From assembly GCA_913047725.1 (NCBI GenBank), contig CAJWTH010000007.1, positions 1 to 37,861 on the forward strand: a stretch of DNA of 37,861 nt, read 5' to 3'. Both the position numbers and the translations under genes were made by a program. Shown piece by piece: positions 16,533-25,449 of this stretch (the first letter of the stretch is position 1; each line of letters opens with the position of its first letter). Origin of the DNA: an uncultured Planktomarina sp. GTDB taxonomy: Bacteria > Pseudomonadota > Alphaproteobacteria > Rhodobacterales > Rhodobacteraceae. The notes beneath the pieces were generated by a model. That model saw nothing but the letters and a program-made list of their open reading frames with translations, was not told the origin of the DNA and did not search any database.

Positions 16533-17582
16533 TTAACGATAAGTTGTTGTTGATCCGGAGTTGGTGGGTTTTGGCTTCGCTATAGCGGCAACCATATCGT
16601 CAAGAGAGACTTGACCTACTGCCTTATTATTTTTCATCACTGTAACCAAATTAAATTTAGACTCCACCATCTTTTGCATTGCCTCTTCGATGGGAAGATT
16701 GCTTTCAAGTGGTAGTCCCTTTTTTGACCCTGCCTCGTGGGATAGTGTGTCCAGAGTGAGGACCCTAGCACGGTTCACATCTTTGGTAAAATCTGCAACG
16801 TAATCATTAGCTGGTTTTAAAACGATTTTCTGCGGTGTACCTTTTTGGATTAATTCACCGTCACGTAATATCGCAATATCATCCCCAATTCTCAAAGCTT
16901 CGTCTAAATCATGTGTTATAAAGACAATTGTTTTGTGTAATTCATCCTGTAAATCTAGCAGAATAGCCTGCATATCGGCACGAATTAGTGGATCAAGTGC
17001 TGAAAAAGCCTCATCCATAAGTAGTATATCAGCGTCGGTTGCAAGCGCACGCGCTAGTCCAACCCGCTGCTGCATACCGCCCGAAAGTTGAGCTGGGAAC
17101 CTGTCTTCAAAACCTGACAAACCGACTCGGTCTAACCAATGTTGGGCTCTTTTTTCACCTTCACTGGAGACTACTCCTTGTATGTTCAAACCATACATTG
17201 CATTTTCCAAAACTGTCCGATGTGGCATTAACCCAAAATTCTGAAAAACCATCGAAGCACCAAAACGTCGAAAATCTCGAATTTTGTCTTGATCCATCTC
17301 AAGTACGTTTTCGCCGTCTACAATTATTTCTCCAACTGTTGGCTCAATCAAACGGTTAATGTGCCTTATCAGAGTTGATTTTCCAGATCCGGACAGCCCC
17401 ATTATTACATTGATTGAACTCGCCGAAATACCAATATTTACGTCTCGCAAACCTAATACATGCTGATGTTGATCCAAGAGTTCTTGTTTCCCAAGTCCAT
17501 CAGCCACAAGCTTGACCATGTTTTTATCATCTGGTCCAAATATTTTATAAAGATTTTTTATTTCAATTTTATTATCAGACAT
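16533..17582 (-). CDS. glycine betaine/proline-type ABC transporter ATP-binding protein (ProV-like)
   Basis: KIEIKNLYKIFGPDDKNMVKLV...VIMGLSGSGKSTLIRHINRLIEPT...QLSGGMQQRVGLARALATDADILLMDEAFSALDPLIR. Start at internal ATG. Confidence 0.93.
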   Translation of the reverse strand: MSDNKIEIKNLYKIFGPDDKNMVKLVADGLGKQELLDQHQHVLGLRDVNIGISASSINVIMGLSGSGKSTLIRHINRLIEPTVGEIIVDGENVLEMDQDKIRDFRRFGASMVFQNFGLMPHRTVLENAMYGLNIQGVVSSEGEKRAQHWLDRVGLSGFEDRFPAQLSGGMQQRVGLARALATDADILLMDEAFSALDPLIRADMQAILLDLQDELHKTIVFITHDLDEALRIGDDIAILRDGELIQKGTPQKIVLKPANDYVADFTKDVNRARVLTLDTLSHEAGSKKGLPLESNLPIEEAMQKMVESKFNLVTVMKNNKAVGQVSLDDMVAAIAKPKPTNSGSTTTYR

Positions 17583-18465
17583 CACTTCCACCTTCCCGGT
17601 GCCGCTGAAGGCGCTTGCCATATTGTTGCGATACCCGGTCAAATATAATTGCCAGTGCAACGATTGCCAGACCGTTCATTAGGCCAAGAGCGAGATACTG
17701 GTTTTGTATCGATTGGAGTACTGGCACGCCAAGACCTTTAACGCCAATCATCGAAGCGATAACAACCATTGCGAGCGCCATCATAATCGTTTGGTTTACG
17801 CCGGCAAAAATATTAGGCAACGCGAGCGGTAGCTGAACTCTAAAAAGACGTTGTCGATAATTTGATCCAAAGGCATCCGCTGCCTCAAGAATTTCTTTGT
17901 CGACAAGTCGTAAGCCTAAATTAGTCAAACGGACAATGGGTGGCATTGCGTAAACGCATACAGCTATTAGTCCAGGGACTTTCCCAATGCCCAACAGCAT
18001 AACGACGGGTAGCAGGTATACAAAAATTGGTATTGTCTGCATAATATCTAGTATTGGTGTTATGATTGCCTGAAGCCTGTCAGATTTAGACATCGCGATC
18101 CCAATTGGAATACCCAGTGCAATACAAATAAATGTTGCCACGGATATTAGAGCTACGGTCGACATGGTGTTATTCCACATTCCAAGATAACCGATTACTA
18201 AAAATGAGACTGCAGCGCCGGCTGATAGCTTCCAGCTCCTGGAACCTAAATAACTTAAAGCGGCAACTATTGCGATGATAATTGGCCACGGTGTGGCCAG
18301 CAGCAACTTTTCAAAATTGACTAAAAAATAAAAAAGAGGATCAAAAAAAGCTTCGATACCCTCTCCCCAAGATCTTGAAAACTCTTTAAACGAGGAGTCG
18401 ATCCCCTTTTTTAAGTCTCTCAGATCTGTGCGCTCCATTGCTGGAAACTTATCAAAAAAGCTCAT
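17575..18465 (-). CDS. glycine betaine-type ABC transporter permease (ProW-like)
   Basis: Multi-TM protein with LGIPIGIAMSKSDRLQAIITPILDIMQTIPIFVYLLPVVMLLGIGKVPGLIAVCVYAMPPIVRLTNLGLRLV...FRVQLPLALPNIFAGVNQTIMMALAMVVIAS. Confidence 0.93.
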   Translation of the reverse strand: MSFFDKFPAMERTDLRDLKKGIDSSFKEFSRSWGEGIEAFFDPLFYFLVNFEKLLLATPWPIIIAIVAALSYLGSRSWKLSAGAAVSFLVIGYLGMWNNTMSTVALISVATFICIALGIPIGIAMSKSDRLQAIITPILDIMQTIPIFVYLLPVVMLLGIGKVPGLIAVCVYAMPPIVRLTNLGLRLVDKEILEAADAFGSNYRQRLFRVQLPLALPNIFAGVNQTIMMALAMVVIASMIGVKGLGVPVLQSIQNQYLALGLMNGLAIVALAIIFDRVSQQYGKRLQRHREGGSDV

Positions 18466-18493
18466 GCCTAAACCCCGTATATGAAATAAAAAA

Positions 18494-18519
18494 GCCTGCT
18501 AGCAAGATAGCTAACAGAC
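18494..18519 (-). terminator. hairpin between binding-protein gene and permease gene (intra-operon attenuator/terminator-like)
   Basis: Minus strand GTCTGTTAGC-tatctt-GCTAGCAGGC followed by TTTTTTATTT: 10-bp stem (2 G.U) plus U-tract. Confidence 0.75.
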
Positions 18520-18538
18520 TTTTTTTGTTTTGTTTAGA

Positions 18539-19546
18539 TTAAAGTGCGGCTTTTACTTTAGCTGCAACATCAGCAGGAACCCACTGCATCCATAGGTCTT
18601 CATGACGTGACATGAACTCAGCGGCAGCGTCGGGACCGTCAGCTTGCTCTTCTTCCATGTACACTAGCATGGCACCCATTACTGAGCCTGGGTATACCCG
18701 CTTGGCAAAGTAATCCATTGCAACGCCTGCTTTTGACTTGAAGCTATCTGTTACCACTGTGTGGACTTCAGATTCAGTCCAAGCTGAAGGCTTTGGATCG
18801 TCACAGTCTTGCTCTGCTTTGGCAATGCAGCCATCCCAGTTGTCATTGCCGGCAAAAGGAACTCCAAATGGCATAAGCTTCATGCCATATTTACCAATGA
18901 TGGATGTTGGGGCCCAGTAATAACCAAACCAATTGTCACCGCGCTCGTTAGCTTTGATCAAAGAACCATCAAGTCCTGCCTGTGAACCTGGATCAATCAA
19001 TACCCAGCCTTTTTTCTCCATTTCAAAGGCACGGAACAAATTGATGTTCGACAATTGGCATCCCCAGCCTGCTGGGCAACCAATAAAGGCACCTTTTGAG
19101 GGATCTTCTTTGTCTGGGAAGAGTTCAGGGTGATCAAGAATATCTAGAACTGTTTTCAACTCTGGGTGCTTTTCAGCTGTGAAAGGTGGTATCCACCAAC
19201 CTTCACCCAAATCGGTAATTGGCCCTTTTAGCGCTGAGTGTAGGCGGCCTTCTGACATCGCAGCGTTAAGAGGCTCACGTACAGCATTAATCCATAGCTC
19301 GCCTGCGACATCAGGCTCGCCTTTTTCATTCATCGACGCGAACGTTGTTGTTGTAGCACCAACAACCATTTCAACTGAGCAGCCGTATCCAGCTTCAAGA
19401 ATGATTTTATCTACATTGGCCATAAGAGTGGCTGATGGCCAGTTCATATCTGCCATTGTAATATCGCCACAATCAGCAAAAGCAGAGGACCCTAACACCG
19501 TCATTGCTGACGCGATAGAAATACCTGTTAATTTTTTAAATTTCAT
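18539..19546 (-). CDS. glycine betaine/quaternary-amine-type ABC transporter substrate-binding protein (OpuAC-like)
   Basis: Signal peptide MKFKKLTGISIASAMTVLGSSAFA; GDITMADMNWPSATLMANVDKIILEAGYGCSVEMV...GEPDVAGELW...WFGYYWAPTSIIGKYGMKLMPFG. Start at internal ATG after GGGAGC. Confidence 0.9.
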   Translation of the reverse strand: MKFKKLTGISIASAMTVLGSSAFADCGDITMADMNWPSATLMANVDKIILEAGYGCSVEMVVGATTTTFASMNEKGEPDVAGELWINAVREPLNAAMSEGRLHSALKGPITDLGEGWWIPPFTAEKHPELKTVLDILDHPELFPDKEDPSKGAFIGCPAGWGCQLSNINLFRAFEMEKKGWVLIDPGSQAGLDGSLIKANERGDNWFGYYWAPTSIIGKYGMKLMPFGVPFAGNDNWDGCIAKAEQDCDDPKPSAWTESEVHTVVTDSFKSKAGVAMDYFAKRVYPGSVMGAMLVYMEEEQADGPDAAAEFMSRHEDLWMQWVPADVAAKVKAAL

Positions 19547-19761
19547 AAGATGCTCCCAAAATTTGCGCACCACCTTTGGGTGCAGTTTATCTAAACATTA
19601 TAAATCTAATTTTACAAATTTTTTATATGATTTTTTATTTTGATTGTCCTTATTAAATTTGCCTGAAATACTTATTGTATAAAACGTTGTTACTTCTTCA
19701 TGATATTCTGTTGATGAGTGTGCATGATCTGATGCTAACCAAAAGAATTGAGGATCACTTG

Positions 19762-20745
19762 ATGGCAGATAAACATTTAAATTCAATGATGGAAAACCTC
19801 TATTGGTGGGGCATACCCACACTGTTTAGATGTCCGAATGAAGAGGCTAAAAATCAGGATATCGCACTAGTGGGGGTACCACACTCTACGGGCAATGGTA
19901 CAACTGAGCGTGATCAACACCTTGGCCCTCGGGCATTGCGCAACGTCTCTTCTGTTGGACGTCGGATGCACAGCGAGTTCCAGCTTAACCCTTGGGAAGC
20001 TGCAAAAATAGTGGACGTTGGTGACGTGCCATTTCCACGCGCTAACGACAATGAGGATTGTATTGAACAAATTACAAGATTTTTTGGGAAATTAGATAAA
20101 ACGGGTGCTAGGCCTGTCTCAATTGGTGGAGATCACTCCATTACCGGAGGCATTGTTCAGGCTCTTGGCTGCGGTGAAATCACAAAGGGTGAACCAGTCT
20201 GTTTGTTGCACTTGGATGCGCATACTGATGTGTTTACTAAAGTCGATCATTTTCTAGGTGCAAAAAAATCAGCAGCACACTGGGGTGCGTATCTCGCGGA
20301 CCAAGGCAAAGTTGATCCAAAGCATTCGATGCAAATTGGATTACGCGGGCATGCGCGGACCTTGGATTGGCTCGAACCTTCCTATGAGTATGGCTATAAT
20401 GTCGTCACTATGAAAGAATTTCGTAAGCGTGGACTTTTAGATGTGATTGATCAAACAAAAACTGTGCTGGCAGGGCGCCCAGTTTACATAACATTTGATC
20501 TTGATTGTTTGGACCCGACTATTGCGCCCGGTGTGGCCAATATTGAAGCAGGGGAAAAGGGGTTTGACATTGATGAAGCGATTAGTTTGCTGCGAGCAGT
20601 CAGAGGCATGAATATTGTCGGTGGCGATATCGTTTGCATGATGCCCACAAAAGATAGTCCAAATCAAATAACGGCGCTCACAGCGACTGCAATAATGTTT
20701 GAAATGATATCGATGATTGCGGAAAATATGGCAGTTAAAAAATAA
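19762..20745 (+). CDS. ureohydrolase (agmatinase/arginase/guanidinobutyrase) family protein
   Basis: Metal-site motifs GGDHSI, LHLDAHTDVF, TFDLDCLDPTIAPGV; start taken at ATG 19762 with GAGGA upstream. Confidence 0.92.
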   Translation: MADKHLNSMMENLYWWGIPTLFRCPNEEAKNQDIALVGVPHSTGNGTTERDQHLGPRALRNVSSVGRRMHSEFQLNPWEAAKIVDVGDVPFPRANDNEDCIEQITRFFGKLDKTGARPVSIGGDHSITGGIVQALGCGEITKGEPVCLLHLDAHTDVFTKVDHFLGAKKSAAHWGAYLADQGKVDPKHSMQIGLRGHARTLDWLEPSYEYGYNVVTMKEFRKRGLLDVIDQTKTVLAGRPVYITFDLDCLDPTIAPGVANIEAGEKGFDIDEAISLLRAVRGMNIVGGDIVCMMPTKDSPNQITALTATAIMFEMISMIAENMAVKK

Positions 20746-20841
20746 TTGACGTAGGGTATGATAGCATATTAAAAAAAATTTCTAGACAAACCAAAATAGT
20801 GGATAGATCATTAAATTGTAAAAACATAATGGGAGAAATCT

Positions 20842-21816
20842 ATGTTAAATATTAAAAAATTTGCGCTTTCATGCACGTTGGTCACGGCCCTCTCCGCTGG
20901 AGCGGCGCAGGCTCAGGATTGCGGTGAAGTTTCGCTTACGGAAATGGATTGGGGCTCAGCGATTATCGTAACGCAAGTTGCTAAGTTTTTGCTAGAGCAA
21001 GGGTATGGTTGCTCGGTTACCGTTGTGCCTTCTGCTTCCGTGCCAGCACTCGCTTCGGTCAGTGAAACCGGTGAGCCGGATATAATAACCGAGCTTTGGA
21101 CAAACGGAGCGCCAGCATATGTTCCACTTTTGGAAGCGGGAAAAATAAATGAACTAACGAGAGTTCTTTCAGACGGTGGACTTGAAGGTCTGTTCATACC
21201 AGTTTATTTGGCCGAAGCTCATCCTGAATTGACGACCATTGAGGGTGTGTTAGCTAACCCAGATTTAGTTGGAAATAGGATGCATAATTGTCCAGTTGGT
21301 TGGAATTGTCAGACTGTGGCTACGAATGTAGCAAAAGGTGGCGGTTTTGAAGCGGCTGGCATTGAAGATTTCGTGCACGGATCTGGTGAAACACTCACCG
21401 CATCAATCGCAGCGGCATACTCTTCCAAAGAGCCATGGTTTGGATACTACTGGACGCCAAGTTTAGTTATGGGAAAATACCCAATGGTTCAGGTAGACTT
21501 AGGTGCTCATGATCCTAGCAAGCAAGCTTGTAATTCAGATTCAGATTGCTCAAATCCTACGATGCAGTCATGGCCAAGTAGTGTTGTGACGACTGTGGTC
21601 ACCAGTGAATTTGAGGCTTCCCACCCAGCTGAAACAGATTTGATGAGAAATCTTACGTTCACTAATAGCATGATGAACAGTCTTCTCGCATGGCAGGATG
21701 CTGAGAGTGCTACTGGCGATGAGGCCGCTGTTTACTTCTTGTCAACCCAACAGGATGTTTGGGGCGGTTGGATAAATGATGCGGCGCGTGGAAAACTAGC
21801 GGCACTGCTACAATAA
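20842..21816 (+). CDS. second glycine betaine-type ABC transporter substrate-binding protein (OpuAC-like)
   Basis: Signal peptide MLNIKKFALSCTLVTALSAGAAQA; CGEVSLTEMDWGSAIIVTQVAKFLLEQGYGCSVTVV...GEPDIITELWTN...WFGYYWTPSLVMGKYPM. Confidence 0.92.
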   Translation: MLNIKKFALSCTLVTALSAGAAQAQDCGEVSLTEMDWGSAIIVTQVAKFLLEQGYGCSVTVVPSASVPALASVSETGEPDIITELWTNGAPAYVPLLEAGKINELTRVLSDGGLEGLFIPVYLAEAHPELTTIEGVLANPDLVGNRMHNCPVGWNCQTVATNVAKGGGFEAAGIEDFVHGSGETLTASIAAAYSSKEPWFGYYWTPSLVMGKYPMVQVDLGAHDPSKQACNSDSDCSNPTMQSWPSSVVTTVVTSEFEASHPAETDLMRNLTFTNSMMNSLLAWQDAESATGDEAAVYFLSTQQDVWGGWINDAARGKLAALLQ

Positions 21817-21840
21817 ACTAATTTGTATTTACTGATTTAG

Positions 21841-21867
21841 CGAAGGCACACGAATTGTGTGCCTTCG
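21841..21867 (+). terminator. perfect hairpin between second binding-protein gene and its permease
   Basis: CGAAGGCACAC-gaatt-GTGTGCCTTCG, 11-bp perfect stem, 5-nt loop, weak T-run; lies in the 70-bp gap. Confidence 0.75.
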
Positions 21868-21886
21868 TTGTAATGGGGAATAAAAA

Positions 21887-22918
21887 ATGGCATTTTATGA
21901 CGGTTTTTTTAACGCCTTTGGGTTAAGAGCTTGGTGCGATGCAGCTACTGGTACTCCAAAGTTATCGATGGCTAGCTTGTTGGCGAAGACTAACCCAGAC
22001 GCTGCAAACGAGGGGCCTATCTTTCCTTTCCCATCGATGGATGAACTCTACCAGGCCTGCCCATCATTTCCACAATCTCGAGAATTTACTGCGGGGGTAG
22101 AGGAAGCTTTCCTAAACGTAAAAGACGTTTTAAAATCAGTGTTAGATCCATTAACCCAGCCTTTGTCATGGTTACTAGAACTAGCTTTATTTAGCTTTTT
22201 GGCTGCGCCGTGGTGGATTATTGTTCCATTAATATTGCTCTTCGTATGGTATGTTTGCCGGTCTGTTGTAGTTACTGCTTTTGTAACTCTGTCATTTGCA
22301 TTTTTGGCTTTTATTGACCACCTAGATGCTGCTTTGCAGACGCTAGCTATTATTGCTGTTTGTACAGGAATATGTATTATATTAGGGGTGCCAATTGGAA
22401 TTTCTATGGCCAAATCAAACCGCCTACAGCGGGCTTTAATCCCACTCCTCGACTTGCTTCAAACTTTGCCAACCTTTGTATACTTAATTCCCCTGATTTT
22501 CCTTTTCAGTGTCACAGAACCGAAGTTGTATGGGATTGCGATTATTGTTTACGCTATCGTACCAGTGATTAGGCTTACAGATCTGGGGATCAGACTTGTG
22601 GACCAAGATGTTGTTGAGGCGGCTAATTCTTTTGGAATGTCATCTAGACAAAAGCTCCTTGGGGTTGAGTTGCCGCTGGCTTTGCCCAACATCATGGCGG
22701 GTGTAAACCAAACCATTATGATGAGCCTTGCGATGGTCGTAATCGCATCTTTGGTCTCGGCGCCTGGTCTCGGAGTTCTCGTACTCCGTGGTATCCGAAA
22801 TCTAGAGTTAGGGGTGGGCCTTATCGCAGGATTAGGGATCGTATTACTTGCGGTAATTTTAGACCGAGTGTCCAAAGCAGCGATTGCTCGCGTATCTACT
22901 GATCAAACTTTTAAATAA
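21887..22918 (+). CDS. second glycine betaine-type ABC transporter permease (ProW-like)
   Basis: LGVPIGISMAKSNRLQRALIPLLDLLQTLPTFVYLIPLIFLFSVTEPKLYGIAIIVYAIVPVIRLTDLGIRLV...VELPLALPNIMAGVNQTIMMSLAMVVIASLV. Confidence 0.93.
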   Translation: MAFYDGFFNAFGLRAWCDAATGTPKLSMASLLAKTNPDAANEGPIFPFPSMDELYQACPSFPQSREFTAGVEEAFLNVKDVLKSVLDPLTQPLSWLLELALFSFLAAPWWIIVPLILLFVWYVCRSVVVTAFVTLSFAFLAFIDHLDAALQTLAIIAVCTGICIILGVPIGISMAKSNRLQRALIPLLDLLQTLPTFVYLIPLIFLFSVTEPKLYGIAIIVYAIVPVIRLTDLGIRLVDQDVVEAANSFGMSSRQKLLGVELPLALPNIMAGVNQTIMMSLAMVVIASLVSAPGLGVLVLRGIRNLELGVGLIAGLGIVLLAVILDRVSKAAIARVSTDQTFK

Positions 22919-22927
22919 ATTGGTAAT

Positions 22928-23980
22928 ATGATGGTAAATTCTCCCAAAATAGAAATTCGAAATCTTTATAAAATTTTTGGTTCGGACCCTGAAGCTGCAC
23001 TTAAAAAAGTCAAAGGGGGTATGGGAAAAGAAGAATTACTTGCCCAGACTGGTCATGTATTGGGGTTACAGGACATCTCTATCGATATTCATGAGAGCGC
23101 CATAACAGTGGTAATGGGACTGTCTGGATCTGGAAAATCGACACTTATTCGCCACATAAATAGGTTAATTGAGCCAACTGATGGACAAGTCTTCATAGAT
23201 AATGAAGATGCCCTCTTGTTGGGGCCTGAGGCATTACGTGAAAAGCGTCGGACCGACCTGGCTATGGTTTTCCAAAAATTTGCACTGCTCCCTCATCGGA
23301 CTGTTCTTGATAATTCTGCACTTCCGCTGGAGGTGCGTGGCATGCCCCAAAGTGAGCGTCACAAGGAGGCTCGTGTTTGGATCGATCGAGTGGGACTTGG
23401 TGGCTATGAAAACCACTATCCCTACCAACTTTCTGGCGGCATGCAGCAACGAGTTGGCCTTGCACGTGCCTTGACCTCTAACTCTGATATCATGCTTATG
23501 GATGAAGCATTTTCTGCTCTTGATCCGTTGATCCGCAGTGACATGCAAAAGCTGCTGCTTGAGCTGCATGTAGAACTAAAAAAAACGATTGTGTTTATTA
23601 CTCATGATCTAGATGAAGCCCTGCGCTTGGCTGACCATCTTGTCATTTTAAAAGATGGGAAGGTTGTTCAGCAGGGAGACCCACAAAACATTTTGGTAAA
23701 TCCATCTGACCCCTACATCGAGGCATTTGTTAGTGATATTAATCGTGCTCGTGTTTTGCGCGTCCGCTCCGTAATGACGCCATTGGATGAAAAATTTAAA
23801 TACGCGGGTGACGTAAGCCCAAAAGATACCCTAGAATCTCTTATAGCTCTTTCTGAGGGTGACACCTCATTTAAATTTAGGGTTGTCGATGGAGAGAAAC
23901 CTATTGGCCAAATTGATATGCAGGATTTGGTCAAAGCTTTGGTTCCCCGAGTATCAGCATCGGAAGAGCAGAATTTGTAG
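22928..23980 (+). CDS. second glycine betaine-type ABC transporter ATP-binding protein (ProV-like)
   Basis: KIEIRNLYKIFGSDPEAALKKVKGG...VVMGLSGSGKSTLIRHINRLIEPTDG...QLSGGMQQRVGLARALTSNSDIMLMDEAFSALDPLIR. Confidence 0.94.
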   Translation: MMVNSPKIEIRNLYKIFGSDPEAALKKVKGGMGKEELLAQTGHVLGLQDISIDIHESAITVVMGLSGSGKSTLIRHINRLIEPTDGQVFIDNEDALLLGPEALREKRRTDLAMVFQKFALLPHRTVLDNSALPLEVRGMPQSERHKEARVWIDRVGLGGYENHYPYQLSGGMQQRVGLARALTSNSDIMLMDEAFSALDPLIRSDMQKLLLELHVELKKTIVFITHDLDEALRLADHLVILKDGKVVQQGDPQNILVNPSDPYIEAFVSDINRARVLRVRSVMTPLDEKFKYAGDVSPKDTLESLIALSEGDTSFKFRVVDGEKPIGQIDMQDLVKALVPRVSASEEQNL

Positions 23981-24099
23981 TTATTAACATTTGGCATGCA
24001 GCTGACCGAATATTTTGTGAGACAGAAATCCACTACGTTGGTTTATCAATTATATCGTCGTGTGTTTTTGATATTGTTTCGAGTTCGATAGAGGTGAAA

Positions 24100-25434
24100 T
24101 CAGGAAACATGAGGCTTAAACCCTTCAGGAGAAACCGACAAAAGATCAAATAGGTTCTGAGTATCTGTATTTTCCAACAACATTATTGCATCATAAATTT
24201 CTTGAGTACGAGTATCTCCCAAAACTGGTGTGGCGTAATCATGAAATTTTTTGGTGAGCTCCTCTTCTGTGGGAGGTGCGTTAGGATCCCATTTGGGTTC
24301 AAACCAAGTGGATGCGAACACCTGTCCGTTTTTTAGGGTTATGTCCGCGCGAGCCAGACGTGATTCAGGGAAAACTGCATTAGCTTTTTCGTCTTCGCCC
24401 ATCGTTAAAACTGACGATAAGCGCTGTAACTCAGGATGTTTTAATGCATTATCAGCGATATGTTCTGGTGATACATTGCCATGAAAAAGTGCTACGGCAC
24501 ATGGAAATGATGTTGAATACTGCGCTTCTTCCGTATTGGTTACTATTTTTTGGCCGAGGCGTACCGCTTCGTGAAACGAAGTGATATGAACACCGCTTAT
24601 ATCTTTACTCTCAATATTGTGTTGGACTTTTAAATCTAAAACTGCTGCGATCGGTGCCTGGGCCCAACGACAGACTGGATAAGGCTTAAAATATTGCTGC
24701 GTCACAAGCCAATTTTTTCCTAAATCTTTGTAGTGCTCTGTCTGTAAAGTGAGCGCCGGCGCGCCCGTGAAACCAGCTTTGGCCATCCGCGCAGCTGATA
24801 CGCCACACATTGCGCCCCAGCCTGACGCATCCTTTAGCATTGTTGGATGATCTATGCAGCGCATCATTTGGCTGCGGGGACCATGATATTCGGCTATTCC
24901 CATCGCATGTGCAGTTTGCGTTTCAGACAGTCCCATCATTTGTGATGTCACGCCTGCAATTGCTACTGCGACCCAAGCACCTGAAGTATGGTAGTCTGCC
25001 ACTGTCGCGTGTTGTGCTAAAGCTGCACGGCACGCTAATTCATAGCCAATAACCAGGGCCAAAAGAAACTCACGACCTGAAATTGATTTGTTATCTTGGG
25101 CTACCGCATAAAGCGCTGGTAACAGACCACAGCCTGCGTGGCCTTTGGCGGGATTAAACCCGTCATGGCCATCCAGTGCATCGATCGTCATGCCACCTGC
25201 CATTGCTACTCCAGCCACAGAGGCTCCTCGTCCATCAAAAATCATTGGGATGGTACCGCCCATATCCATTGCTGCGTAGTCGCGGGCAATATTAGACAAT
25301 TTGGTCGTGGCACCACCTGCTGCGACTCCAGTTAAATCCAGTAAGCAAAATTTGATTTGTTTACGTACCTTTGACGGCAGATCATCCCAGGCTGTGTGTC
25401 TTAGAAAGTCCATTACGTCAGTAGTACCTGTCAT
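24100..25434 (-). CDS. MmgE/PrpD family protein
   Basis: CLLDLTGVAAGGATTKLSNIARDYAA...GGMTIDALDGHDGFNPAKGHAGCGLLPALYAVAQ...ISGREFLLALVIGYELACRAA...YFKPYPVCRWAQAPIAAVLDL. Confidence 0.93.
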   Translation of the reverse strand: MTGTTDVMDFLRHTAWDDLPSKVRKQIKFCLLDLTGVAAGGATTKLSNIARDYAAMDMGGTIPMIFDGRGASVAGVAMAGGMTIDALDGHDGFNPAKGHAGCGLLPALYAVAQDNKSISGREFLLALVIGYELACRAALAQHATVADYHTSGAWVAVAIAGVTSQMMGLSETQTAHAMGIAEYHGPRSQMMRCIDHPTMLKDASGWGAMCGVSAARMAKAGFTGAPALTLQTEHYKDLGKNWLVTQQYFKPYPVCRWAQAPIAAVLDLKVQHNIESKDISGVHITSFHEAVRLGQKIVTNTEEAQYSTSFPCAVALFHGNVSPEHIADNALKHPELQRLSSVLTMGEDEKANAVFPESRLARADITLKNGQVFASTWFEPKWDPNAPPTEEELTKKFHDYATPVLGDTRTQEIYDAIMLLENTDTQNLFDLLSVSPEGFKPHVS

Positions 25435-25449
25435 TGCCTGTCCTGTCGT

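Noticed and set aside
19179-19643. 154-aa plus-strand ORF opposite the first substrate-binding protein
   Set aside because: Shadow ORF of a well-supported OpuAC-like gene; no recognisable domain.
22048-22413. 121-aa minus-strand ORF opposite the second transporter permease
   Set aside because: Antisense of a clear membrane-protein gene; composition typical of a shadow ORF.
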